From NCBI GenBank assembly GCA_016839555.1, contig JAEOUA010000006.1, positions 1 through 64,000 on the forward strand: 64,000 nucleotides of DNA, written 5' to 3'. This document shows positions 53,664 to 62,094 of the stretch, one piece after another. Position 1 is the stretch's first letter. Every line of letters begins with the position of its first letter. Source of the DNA: Promethearchaeota archaeon. GTDB lineage: Archaea; Asgardarchaeota; Lokiarchaeia; Sigyniarchaeales; SOKP01. Under the pieces are notes generated by a model. That model searched no databases, was not told where the DNA came from, and was given only the letters and a program-made list of their open reading frames with translations. A program made the position numbers and the translations under genes.

Positions 53664-53993
53664 TTGGGTAGTGAAGAATTAATAGAAGGTATTAAAAAAA
53701 TGGTAAGCAAACTTGATGATCCGGATATGGCAGAAAGATTTGAAGGATTTGAGAAAACTTTACAATTTCATTTCAATGATACGGAAAATTATTATTTAGT
53801 TTTTAAGGAATCCAAATGCGAAATTAAAGAGGGAGAAACTGATGATCCGGATATAACAATTATTACAGATAGCCAAGTTATTATCGATATTATGAACGCT
53901 GAACTATCCCCGACTAAAGCGTTTATGGGTGGAAAACTGAAAGCGAAGGGGCCGATGAATGATATGCTCAAATTACAGATGCTAATGAAGTAA
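53664..53993 (+). CDS. SCP2 sterol-binding-domain protein
   Basis: TTG start at 53664, with AGGAGGG eight bases upstream. The 109-residue protein has the SCP2 pattern: strands with TLQFHFNDTENYYLVFKES, DDPDITIITDSQVIIDIMN, and the end PTKAFMGGKLKAKGPMND. SCP2 domains carry lipids or long-chain acyl-CoA in a hydrophobic tunnel. It sits between two crotonases in the operon, so it probably holds the acyl chain substrate. It is cytosolic, with no membrane segment. Confidence 0.88.
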   Translation: MGSEELIEGIKKMVSKLDDPDMAERFEGFEKTLQFHFNDTENYYLVFKESKCEIKEGETDDPDITIITDSQVIIDIMNAELSPTKAFMGGKLKAKGPMNDMLKLQMLMK

Positions 53994-54059
53994 AATCTAT
54001 TTTTAATTTTATATTTTTTTATTTTTTAATTAAGAAATACAATAATGGGTGAAAATTAA

Positions 54060-54878
54060 ATGCAATTTAAATATATTTTATGGAAAATTGAAAATAATGT
54101 TGCTACAATCACATTTAATCGAGAAGAGAAACTTAATGCGATCAATGGATTGATGTTTGATGAGATTTATGACGCTTTAGAAGAGATCGCAAATAATAAA
54201 GAAATCCGTGCCGCAATTATCACTGGAAAAGGACGCGCATTTTCAACTGGCGGTGATTTTAATCAAGCAAGCCAAGGAATGGCAGGAGATGTGGAAGATG
54301 TAAAAGATGGGGGTAAAATGCAATCGGGAGAAGCTGAAATTGATGTATCTCAAAAAAAAATTGTCTTAAAAATGCAAAAAACCCCCAAACCTCTTATTGC
54401 GGCAATAAATGGATTAACTTTAGGAGGTGGACTAAATATCGCACTAAATTGTGACTTAATTTATGCCAAAGAAAGTGCTGAATTAGGTACTTTTTTTATC
54501 AAGAGAGCATTAATCCCAGAGATGTCCTCCACGTATATTTTACCAAGAATCGTTGGGATACATAAAGCAAAAGAATTAATCTTTTTTGGGGATCGTTTTA
54601 GTGCGAAGAAAGCTTTGGAAATGGGATTGATAAATGACACGTTTCCAGACAATATTTTTATGGATGAAGTAAAAAAAATAGCAGAGAAGCTTGCGAAAGG
54701 ACCAACATACTCAATAGGATTGGCTAAACTTGCCATAAATAAGATTTTAGAGGAAAAAATAATTGAAGCATGTAATAATGAAGCAGAAGCTTTATTCAAA
54801 TGCTTTGATTCGTTTGATTTTACAGAAGGTTTAATGGCATTTTTTGAAAAGCGAGATCCTAAATTTTTAGGACGCTAA
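54060..54878 (+). CDS. Enoyl-CoA hydratase/isomerase family protein
   Basis: The 272-residue crotonase has TFNREEKLNAINGLMF, the oxyanion hole TGKGRAFSTGGDFNQASQ, and AAINGLTLGGGLNIALNCDL. SAELGTFFIKRALIPEMSST supplies the catalytic region. It ends with EKRDPKFLGR, as does the paralogue at 49309, so these two are closer to each other than to the one at 52793. An insertion of about 20 residues (ASQGMAGDVEDVKDG) follows the oxyanion hole. A GGGTGA sequence lies upstream of the ATG. Confidence 0.9.
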   Translation: MQFKYILWKIENNVATITFNREEKLNAINGLMFDEIYDALEEIANNKEIRAAIITGKGRAFSTGGDFNQASQGMAGDVEDVKDGGKMQSGEAEIDVSQKKIVLKMQKTPKPLIAAINGLTLGGGLNIALNCDLIYAKESAELGTFFIKRALIPEMSSTYILPRIVGIHKAKELIFFGDRFSAKKALEMGLINDTFPDNIFMDEVKKIAEKLAKGPTYSIGLAKLAINKILEEKIIEACNNEAEALFKCFDSFDFTEGLMAFFEKRDPKFLGR

Positions 54879-54883
54879 AGAAT

Positions 54884-54899
54884 GAGGTGATAAAAAATT
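54884..54899 (+). promoter_or_regulatory. Shine-Dalgarno and ATT start codon of the membrane protein
   Basis: GAGGTGA (54884-54890) is followed by six bases and ATT at 54897-54899, then TCC AAA. The frame starts right after a TAA (54891-54893). No ATG, GTG or TTG occurs in frame before 54978, which would delete the first half of helix 1. Confidence 0.55.
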
Positions 54900-55313
54900 T
54901 CCAAAACACAATTAAAAAGTTTAAAAATCGTATCATTAATAGGAGGACTATATGAAGTCTTTTTTGGGATATTACTGATGTTTTTTATTATCCCTTTATT
55001 GAATCTTTTGGGATTAGATATAGAAAGCATTAATATGCCCATATTTCATCAAACTGCTGGGTTGCTCGCTATAATTTTAGGTTTGATGTTGCTTTTTTCA
55101 TCTTTTAATGTCGAAAAACATTTAATGAACATTATTTTAATTATATATCTGCGATTTGCCATTCAAATAATAATCGTCATTAATATCTTTTTAATACCTG
55201 ATATTGCGTTTGGCTTGTTGATATTCGGATTAATTAATCTTATTTTTGCGATTATTACTCTATATTTAATAAAATCTAGTAATCTATCTTTGAATATCTT
55301 AAAAAATATTTAA
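54897..55313 (+). CDS. Small four-helix membrane protein, ATT start
   Basis: With the ATT start this is 138 residues with four hydrophobic segments: IVSLIGGLYEVFFGILLMFF, TAGLLAIILGLMLLFSS, LRFAIQIIIVINIFLI and LLIFGLINLIFAIITLYL. The first methionine codon (54978) would begin in the middle of helix 1. A GLYEVFFGIL segment early in helix 1 is typical of small membrane proteins of unknown function. It is embedded in the acyl-CoA operon between a crotonase and the synthetase beta subunit, 18 bases from each, and may help uptake or sensing of the substrate. The function is unknown. Confidence 0.7.
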   Translation: MSKTQLKSLKIVSLIGGLYEVFFGILLMFFIIPLLNLLGLDIESINMPIFHQTAGLLAIILGLMLLFSSFNVEKHLMNIILIIYLRFAIQIIIVINIFLIPDIAFGLLIFGLINLIFAIITLYLIKSSNLSLNILKNI

Positions 55314-55330
55314 TCATGTGAGCTATTAAA

Positions 55331-56053
55331 ATGTCTAAGATAAACAGTATAATTAAGGAGGCATATGATGATGAAAGATTCTTTTTGATGGAGCATGAGA
55401 GCAAAGACTTTATCGCAGAATATAATATACCCGTTGGAAAATATAAACTTGTACAATCACAGCAGGAGGCAATTAAAGTTGCCAATGAAATAGGATTTCC
55501 TGTTGTTGCAAAGGTTATGAGTCCCGATATTTTACACAAAACTGAGGCAGGAGTTATTAAATTAAATATTGGATCTGATTCGGAACTACAAACAGCATAT
55601 TTTGAAATATTAAATAATGCTGAGCAATATAATCCGAACGCACGTATTTCAGGGGTTAATATTCAGCGAATGGCTCAGGAGGGAATAGTAGAAATCATTA
55701 TTGGAGGGATGAGAGATATAAATTTTGGGTCTATTATCATGTTTGGACTTGGAGGTATTTTTGTAGAAATTTTTAAAGATGTAGTATATAGAGTTTGTCC
55801 CGTTGAAATAAAAGAAGCGGAGCGTATGATTCAAAGCATTAAGGCATATCCTTTATTGAATGGTTATCGGGGAAAGAAAAATGGAGATATTAAACAGATC
55901 CAAGAATGTATCTTAAATTGCTGTGTACTATTAATGGAAAATCCTGAAATTAAAGAACTTGACCTTAATCCCGTTATAGTTTTTGAAAAAGGTCAGGGTA
56001 TTATGGTGGTAGATGCAAGAATAATATTAGAGGAGGATAAGAGCCATGAGTAA
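55331..56053 (+). CDS. ADP-forming acyl-CoA synthetase, beta (ATP-grasp) subunit
   Basis: The 240-residue protein is an ATP-grasp domain of the succinyl-CoA ligase type: GFPVVAKVMSPDILHKTEAG, then EIIIGGMRDINFGSIIMFGL, and C-terminal LDLNPVIVFEKGQGIMVVDA. It binds ADP and phosphate and exchanges phosphate with the histidine of the alpha subunit, making ATP from acyl-CoA. The stop overlaps the alpha subunit start by eight bases, so the pair is co-translated. It lets the operon recover ATP from the final thioester. Confidence 0.9.
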   Translation: MSKINSIIKEAYDDERFFLMEHESKDFIAEYNIPVGKYKLVQSQQEAIKVANEIGFPVVAKVMSPDILHKTEAGVIKLNIGSDSELQTAYFEILNNAEQYNPNARISGVNIQRMAQEGIVEIIIGGMRDINFGSIIMFGLGGIFVEIFKDVVYRVCPVEIKEAERMIQSIKAYPLLNGYRGKKNGDIKQIQECILNCCVLLMENPEIKELDLNPVIVFEKGQGIMVVDARIILEEDKSHE

Positions 56054-57497
56054 ACTTGAAAAATTGAAGGGATTTTTTAATCCCAACATAGTAGCCTTTT
56101 ATGGCGTTTCAAATATTATGCAAAAATTTGGCACATTACATTTAACTAATCTCTTATCAGCAGGATTTCAAGGGAAAGTCATTCCTATCCATCCAAAAGA
56201 GAATGAAATTATCGGATTTAAAGCATATCAAACCATCAAAGATGTTCCAGAACAAGTAGATTTAGTGGTAATCGCCACACCTACAGAATATATAAATGAT
56301 ATATTGGAGGAATGCGGTCAAAAAGGAGTAAAATATGCGATAGTATTATCTGGTGGCTTTTTAGAAGTTGGAAATGAGAAAGGACAAATCCGGATGAAGA
56401 GGATTGCTGATCAATATGGGATGAGAATAATGGGTCCAAACTGTTCTGGAGAAGTTGTAACTCCAAATATAAATATTACTCACGTCCCGTGGCCACCAAG
56501 AAAGGGAGGTGTTTCTATTATCTCACAATCGGGAACTTATGCCGTGCAACCCCTAATAGCAATTAGCGAAAAAATTGGCGTGGGAATATCAAAAATCATT
56601 TCTGTAGGAAATGAAGTAAATACTGATTTAGTTGATTATTTAGAAGCTCTGGAGGAAGATGAACAAACAACGTGTATAGGAATATATTTTGAAGCCGTTA
56701 GGAGGGGAAAAGAGTTTATTGAAGCTGTGAAAACAATTAATAGAAAAAAACCAATAGTTATTATTCCTATAGGTCAAACAGAGGCTGGAACCAGGTCCGC
56801 TAAATCCCATACTGCCGCTATTACTTCTCCCGGATATATCATTGATTCTATATGTGAACAAACGGGTGCAATAAAAGTGAAAAACAGTATTGAGATGCTC
56901 AATCTATTAAATGGATTTGATTCTCTGCCCTTACCAAAGGGAAATAAGGTCGGGATCCTCACGATGGGAGGTGGTCCTGGCACCTTAATGTCAGATTTAT
57001 TTGAGAGTAATGAAATGAAAGTACCTATTCTAAGTTCTCAGCTTCAAGAAAAATTGGAACCATGGATGCCTGAAACAGCTTCCACAACCAATCCAATTGA
57101 TTTAACCTATTCAGACGATATGCAGAATTATTTAAATGTTCTTCCGGAGATCCTTCTAAAGAGCGAGGAGATAGATTCTTTGATTATTTATGGGTTAATG
57201 GGCTCTGAATACCATAAACGCCTTGTAAATGTTCCTGATTTTATAAAAGAAAATCCAAGTGTAATAACTTTGAGAAATTTCGGTGAAATGATGCATGAGT
57301 TTTTCATTGCGATTTTTGATGAATTGATTAAATATAAAAAAAAGTATGATAAGCCTATAATTTTAACATGCTATAATATGCGAGAAGAGAAATTTGTTGC
57401 ATATTTACAAGATAATGGAATTCCTGTATATTATCCTGAAGAAGGTGTATGGGTGTTAATTCGAATGTGGCAATATGCCAAATTTCTCAAATCATAA
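56046..57497 (+). CDS. ADP-forming acyl-CoA synthetase, alpha subunit
   Basis: The 483-residue protein has the CoA-binding domain IVAFYGVSNIMQKFG and VIPIHPKENEIIGFKA. IMGPNCSGEVVTPN and SIISQSGTYAVQPLIAI form the ligase domains, and the active histidine lies in RSAKSHTAAITSPG. A second ligase-like domain starts KVGILTMGGGPGTLMSDLF. AGGAGG nine bases before ATG lies inside the beta gene. It resembles the protein at 17659, which lacks a beta partner. It terminates the acyl-CoA operon; T-rich DNA follows. Confidence 0.9.
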   Translation: MSKLEKLKGFFNPNIVAFYGVSNIMQKFGTLHLTNLLSAGFQGKVIPIHPKENEIIGFKAYQTIKDVPEQVDLVVIATPTEYINDILEECGQKGVKYAIVLSGGFLEVGNEKGQIRMKRIADQYGMRIMGPNCSGEVVTPNINITHVPWPPRKGGVSIISQSGTYAVQPLIAISEKIGVGISKIISVGNEVNTDLVDYLEALEEDEQTTCIGIYFEAVRRGKEFIEAVKTINRKKPIVIIPIGQTEAGTRSAKSHTAAITSPGYIIDSICEQTGAIKVKNSIEMLNLLNGFDSLPLPKGNKVGILTMGGGPGTLMSDLFESNEMKVPILSSQLQEKLEPWMPETASTTNPIDLTYSDDMQNYLNVLPEILLKSEEIDSLIIYGLMGSEYHKRLVNVPDFIKENPSVITLRNFGEMMHEFFIAIFDELIKYKKKYDKPIILTCYNMREEKFVAYLQDNGIPVYYPEEGVWVLIRMWQYAKFLKS

Positions 57498-57675
57498 TAG
57501 ATAAGGGATATATTCTAAATTAAGAACTATATTAACTAATTGAACATGACAGTTAGCATCGGTTTTTCAATATTGTTTACCAATTTGAGAATGATTAAGA
57601 ACATATCTTAATCTTGCTCAGTTATTATAGGTATGTTTATTTTATCCTTTTTCTTTAATATTCCAGCAGTAATCT

Positions 57676-58317
57676 TTATATGTTTGAAAGAGCTTCCTTA
57701 ATGATATATTGATTACTATCTGGATAATGTTGCGCGTAATCCAATATTTTTTCTTTTGAAACATATTTCATAAATTTTGCGATGTCCACGATGATTTTCT
57801 GACTATGTATGCCATTATATCGCCATAAGTACACAAAATCAAGCACAGTTTTTTCAGGATCTGAATAACGCACCTTGCGATTTTCTATCCCGAAGTTAAA
57901 TAAGGAGTATTTTAACTTAATAAATTTAAATTTCCGATTGGCAATCATAATTGGTTTTCCTTTAAATAAGCGGTTGCTCATTATATAAAAGATTTCTTTG
58001 TCTTGATCAATATTAATTCCATTTAATTTAAAGGCAGTATATAAACCATAATACCAATTTTTAATTCCTTTTAATTTTAGCCCTTTTCCCACTAATTCCA
58101 GAAGAGAATATTTTAATTTTTTGGATTCAATTTCTTCAGGAGTTTTCACATAATAAATACCTTCAAATATTTTCACGATATATCCTTGGGTGAGTAAATA
58201 TCGAATAACATTGTTATAGTTATAGTAAAGTTCTCTACTGTATTTTTTAATCTCGTCAGATGTACAAAATTCTTTTTCATCTTCTTGTAATTGTGATAGA
58301 ACTTTTCGCATTGACAT
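57676..58317 (-). CDS. AbiEi antitoxin-like winged-helix protein, orphan
   Basis: The 213-residue protein has an N-terminal winged helix (TQGYIVKIFEGIYYVKTPEE, about 44-63) and a C-terminal domain. That domain contains RKVRYSDPEKTVLDFVYLWR, the sequence typical of AbiEi-type antitoxins of type IV toxin-antitoxin systems. In such systems the AbiEii nucleotidyltransferase toxin gene directly follows. Here the next 170 bases hold no gene, and beyond lies the synthetase gene on the other strand. So it is an orphan, either a relic of a TA system or a regulator that kept only the DNA-binding role. Confidence 0.7.
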   Translation of the reverse strand: MSMRKVLSQLQEDEKEFCTSDEIKKYSRELYYNYNNVIRYLLTQGYIVKIFEGIYYVKTPEEIESKKLKYSLLELVGKGLKLKGIKNWYYGLYTAFKLNGINIDQDKEIFYIMSNRLFKGKPIMIANRKFKFIKLKYSLFNFGIENRKVRYSDPEKTVLDFVYLWRYNGIHSQKIIVDIAKFMKYVSKEKILDYAQHYPDSNQYIIKEALSNI

Positions 58318-58633
58318 GGTGGAAATTAAACCTTATGACTATAAAGAGTATTTTTCCCAATTTGTGGGGTAATGTTATGACAATTAATATAATTTATTAT
58401 AATTTTTATCTTTATCCAAAATGTTATGTAAGTTAATAATTCAAAATAAAGTATTCTTCAATTAGTTATTTTATAAAATCCAAGTTCAATATAAGATTAA
58501 CCTTATATGAGGCAAAAAAAAAAAGGAAATTTACTAATTCCATTGGTGTTTGAAAAAGGATACTATGAGATTCTTTCATTTTATGGGACTTTTTCTATTT
58601 AAAGATTTCATCAATATAAAGTGTGTTGACATC
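58318..58633. other. Intergenic AT-rich stretch, no gene supported
   Basis: About 315 bases upstream of the AbiEi-like gene. It contains AAAAAAAAAA and T-rich runs but no open frame that I can support. Confidence 0.35.
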
Positions 58634-58774
58634 TTAATTAGTATTTATAGGTTGGAGGATTTTATGAGCCTTATCTTTATCTTCAATTAATTGATATTCT
58701 GCTTTACATATCCTACATACAAGCTTGTTATCCTTTGGAATTAGAAGATTATTACAAACTGGACAATAATTCAA
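58634..58774 (-). CDS. 46-residue zinc-ribbon protein, TFS/Rpb9 N-terminal-like
   Basis: A TTG-initiated small gene, with AGGTG eleven bases upstream, that is too short for usual annotation. The product starts MNYCPVCNNLLIPK and has a second pair, VCRICKAEYQLIE, giving C-x2-C-x12-C-x2-C. The layout and the NxLxP.....C sequence match the N-terminal zinc ribbon of the transcription factor TFS and Rpb9. The C-terminal TFIIS-type ribbon that would complete TFS is missing; the tail is acidic and lysine-rich. It may bind RNA polymerase or be an independent zinc protein. Confidence 0.6.
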   Translation of the reverse strand: MNYCPVCNNLLIPKDNKLVCRICKAEYQLIEDKDKAHKILQPINTN

Positions 58775-58908
58775 GAATTATTTTGCACCTAGATTAAAAT
58801 AGATTAAGATTTTAAGTAAGCTTTATATATAATAGGGTTTTATACCTTAAAAGTTTTAAATTTAAAGGGAAATCTGATTAGTGAATTAAGATTTTATTAA
58901 TCCTATTC

Positions 58909-59474
58909 TTAAGATATTTTTAAAAGCACCTTACCGAATTGTTTCCCTTCTTGAAGATATCTTTCGGCCTCCGCTGCTTGATCTATAGAAAACACTTTAT
59001 CAATAACCGGCTTTATTTTCCCCTCAAAAACTAATTTAATTACTTCCCGAAATTCTTTTTGATTACTCATCGTGGATCCCTTTATTTGGAGTTGGTTCCA
59101 AAGAATTCTGCGAATGTCCCATCGATATGCTCTCCTTTTATTACAACTTTAGGACATAGATTTTGTTGACCTGCCAAGCAATAAGAACACTTCCCACATG
59201 AAAGTCCTGGATTTATTAAAACTCTATCTCCAGGTTTAAATAATGTAACATTATCACCTACTTCTTTAATCACGCCACTCCCGTCTGAACCCATAATATG
59301 GGGCATTTTCAAGCGTAATCCTGGCCATCCTTCAAGTATAAACAAATCAAGATGATTTAATCCCCCATATTTTGTTTCAATTAGAACTTTATCAGATTGG
59401 ATGGAGGGCATAGCTATGTCACCAACTTTAATGTTTTCAATTCCGCCATGCTCTTGAAAAAAAGCTGTTTTCAT
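58909..59474 (-). pseudogene. Zinc alcohol dehydrogenase broken by internal deletion
   Basis: The N-terminal 130 codons encode a medium-chain dehydrogenase start: GDIAMPSIQSDKVLIET, GSDGSGVIKEVGDNVTLFKPG, and the structural zinc loop CGKCSYCLAGQQNLC. They stop right after FAEFFGTNS. In another frame the next codons encode QIKGSTMSNQKEFREVIKLV and the normal C terminus AAEAERYLQEGKQFGKVLL. The whole Rossmann NAD domain, about 150 residues, is missing, and the junction is out of frame. Start and end regions still match the family closely, so the deletion is recent. The remaining protein cannot bind NAD. Confidence 0.85.
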
Positions 59475-59652
59475 AGATAGCAATTAGAGACACAAATATA
59501 TAAAAAAGTTGATTATAATTCATAATTACGTAATTCAAAATTCAATTATTTTATTCAGAGTTTTAAACTATATCAAAAATATTTATCGACAATAGAAAAT
59601 AGTCAAATATTAAAAGAAATCTTGATTAAATGATTTAAACTAAGGATTAATA

Positions 59653-60282
59653 ATGACCTTTATTAAAGTTTATATCGCATTTATTAATTTTGGCTCATTA
59701 ATATTATCCTTTATTCTGTTAGGAATTCTCTATACTATAAGCCTTCAGCCTATGACGCGAGCCGAAAAATATGGTGAAAAAGCGTGGAAGCAATGTGAAA
59801 TTTATCGATCTATAGGAGGATTTTTTGAATTACTTTCGGTTATAAATTTAATTTTATGGATTTGGTTTCCGCTCCCTATTGTAGGTGAATGGAAGATTAA
59901 TGACAATATATGGGTTGGGATTATAATAGGGGTCTGTATTTTGATACCATGCGGAATTATTATGGTTAAAGGTATTATTGATGCAGGTTCGGAGGCGTTA
60001 TCCCCCTCAAAAGAGACAGAAATGTATGGAGGTATTTATAAATATATTAGGCACCCTCAGACTCTTGGAGAATTTCCCATGTTTGTTGCCCTTGGATTTT
60101 TATTTAATTCATGGTTTCTGGTCCTCATTTGCTCAGTGTTCATTATATTCTATACCCCAATTATGATTCACTATGAGGAAAAAGATTTAATTAAAAGGTT
60201 CGGCAATAAATATATTCAATATCAAAAGACAACAGGCGCATTATTTCCAAAATTTAGAAAAAAGAATTATATAACTACTTAA
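59653..60282 (+). CDS. ICMT/phospholipid methyltransferase-like membrane protein
   Basis: The 209-residue protein has five to six hydrophobic segments. The C-terminal half carries the signature of the isoprenylcysteine carboxyl methyltransferase family: KYIRHPQTLGEFPMFVAL for SAM binding and HYEEKDLIKRFGNKYIQYQK as the E-E-x-x-L...F-G-x-x-Y motif. These enzymes methylate prenylated protein ends, lipids or small molecules at the membrane. It begins ATG with an AT-rich leader. It is convergent with the UlaG-like gene, 15 bases apart. The substrate is unknown. Confidence 0.8.
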   Translation: MTFIKVYIAFINFGSLILSFILLGILYTISLQPMTRAEKYGEKAWKQCEIYRSIGGFFELLSVINLILWIWFPLPIVGEWKINDNIWVGIIIGVCILIPCGIIMVKGIIDAGSEALSPSKETEMYGGIYKYIRHPQTLGEFPMFVALGFLFNSWFLVLICSVFIIFYTPIMIHYEEKDLIKRFGNKYIQYQKTTGALFPKFRKKNYITT

Positions 60283-60297
60283 TTAGAGATTTTTTTC

Positions 60298-61092
60298 TTA
60301 ATTTATTGAAATAAATTCATTATAAGATAAAATTCCTTGTTCAATATTCCATTTTTTATATAAATTCATAATAAATTGAATATTTTGATTACAATGAAAA
60401 TTCCCTGGATAAAATTGCTCCCAATGGACCCACCATATTTTAGATATAGCCAATTGCTTTATATGATAGTCTATATCTTTTAAAAAATCTCTGGCGGTCC
60501 ATGATATGAGATGGTCTATTTGATTAAAGTAGGGTTTAAAAGGATCTATACTGTGTGTATCTCCCACATGTAATACTCCAAAGAGATTTCCATTTTTTCT
60601 TTCTTGAATTAAGAAAGCAACTTTCTTAGGATTTTTACTAAATAATTTTTTCTTTAATGGAATTGCCCTTAAAGTTTTTTCCTCACTAGCATCTAAAAAT
60701 TCATATATTTTATTTACGTTTATTATATATAATCTATTTGCCAAATCAATAGATCCTGATGAATCTTTTTTAATCCGAGATTTTAGGGATTTAATTATTA
60801 TTCTTGGAGCTATTATATTCACTTCTTTATTAATAGCAAGAATTTTCTTCAAAAATGAAAAATCATAATGATCTTTATGCTTATGTGTTATTGCTATTAA
60901 TTTAAGGTTTATACCTATTTTCTGAATAAATTCTTCAATTTTATGGGGGATTCCAATCCAAGGTGACTTGCCGTGATATATATTGGTTTTTCCATGCCAT
61001 TTAAAGGATCCTGAAAGAAAAGGATCAATAGCAATATAGAATTCAGAAAATTTTATTACAACACCAGCATGACCAATCCAAAGTAACTCCAT
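60298..61092 (-). CDS. MBL-fold metal-dependent hydrolase, UlaG-like
   Basis: The 264-residue protein starts MELLWIGHAGVVIKF and has the metal motif ITHKHKDHYDFSF (H70, H72, D74, H75), plus DPFLSGSFKWHG and LHVGDTHSIDPF. This is the layout of the UlaG/COG2220 group, which includes N-acyl-phosphatidylethanolamine phospholipase-D-like hydrolases and the ascorbate lactonase. A WWVHWEQFYPGNF segment near the C terminus may contact substrate. It lies 22 bases behind the DMT transporter gene on the same strand, so co-transcription is likely. Confidence 0.82.
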   Translation of the reverse strand: MELLWIGHAGVVIKFSEFYIAIDPFLSGSFKWHGKTNIYHGKSPWIGIPHKIEEFIQKIGINLKLIAITHKHKDHYDFSFLKKILAINKEVNIIAPRIIIKSLKSRIKKDSSGSIDLANRLYIINVNKIYEFLDASEEKTLRAIPLKKKLFSKNPKKVAFLIQERKNGNLFGVLHVGDTHSIDPFKPYFNQIDHLISWTARDFLKDIDYHIKQLAISKIWWVHWEQFYPGNFHCNQNIQFIMNLYKKWNIEQGILSYNEFISIN

Positions 61093-61114
61093 CTGAAATC
61101 GCTATGATAGTATT

Positions 61115-61969
61115 TTATTCTTTATTTTTTTGATAGGTATCTTTCTTATAGATATCCATCAATAATATTCCCGCAATGATAACAATGATTGCTAAAATTT
61201 TAAATATTGAGATGGATGCCCCCAAAACTATTATCAATTCAAAATAGATGGGCGTTATAATATAGAAGGAATTAGAGATGGGTACTAATTTTGAGGCATC
61301 TGCACCTTTCGCAAATCCGAATTGTGTCACTACAAGAGCACAAAATCCTATGAGAAAGCTTAACATAAAGATGGGAAATGTAGAAATATTAAAAATCTCA
61401 GAAAATCCCGCTTTAAGACCGATACGCTTAAAAACATTATCAATAGCACCTAGGGATCCTGATACAAGTCCAAAAATAAATGAGACTGCTAATATTGTTT
61501 TTTTGAATATTGCGATTAAGACAAAGAAAAAAATAAAGATAATTGCACATAATATAATAAAATTCATAAACAATACATTCTCAGTAGTGGGGGGCTCAAG
61601 AATTTGAATAACTCCCACGAATGTCGTTCCTATAATTATAAGCACTATTCCTAATGCACTCCTGCTCGAAATTTGTTCCTTTAAAACGAAATAGGAGTAT
61701 AACATTAAAATTATTAATCCTAATCCAAACATAGAGGAATAAACCGAGGCAGTAGAATACTGAGTTCCTAGCATTTGCCAGATAAATACAGTATTATTTA
61801 GGGCCATTCCAATTATATAAATTAAAGGTTTTTTCCCTTTTTCCTTAAAACTTTTTTTTTTAGAGAAGATTTCGATACCTTGACGCTCTAAGGCCTTTGC
61901 TAAATGAATTTGAAATGTATCAATAAGACCAAATAATAAACCCAAATATACGACATTAACTTCTGCCAA
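61115..61969 (-). CDS. DMT/EamA-type transporter
   Basis: The protein has 284 residues with ten hydrophobic helices in two repeated halves: VVYLGLLFGLIDTFQIHLAK up to the ILEPPTT loop, then FMNFIILCAIIFIFFFVLI onward. The second half includes a GSLGAIDNVFKRIG and a PIYFELIIVLGASISIFKIL segment of the EamA fold. The substrate is unknown (metabolites, amino acids or nucleosides are usual). It may work with the following UlaG-like hydrolase. Start is ATG at 61969. Confidence 0.85.
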   Translation of the reverse strand: MAEVNVVYLGLLFGLIDTFQIHLAKALERQGIEIFSKKKSFKEKGKKPLIYIIGMALNNTVFIWQMLGTQYSTASVYSSMFGLGLIILMLYSYFVLKEQISSRSALGIVLIIIGTTFVGVIQILEPPTTENVLFMNFIILCAIIFIFFFVLIAIFKKTILAVSFIFGLVSGSLGAIDNVFKRIGLKAGFSEIFNISTFPIFMLSFLIGFCALVVTQFGFAKGADASKLVPISNSFYIITPIYFELIIVLGASISIFKILAIIVIIAGILLMDIYKKDTYQKNKE

Positions 61970-62094
61970 TTTTATTCCTTTTTTTTATTTAGTAAAAAGA
62001 TCAAATATTTTCCCTAATTTATTGTTTTTTATTTGATTTAAGAATTATTAAATGTTAGTCGATCAAAAAAGCAAGCATTTTATAAAATAAATGG

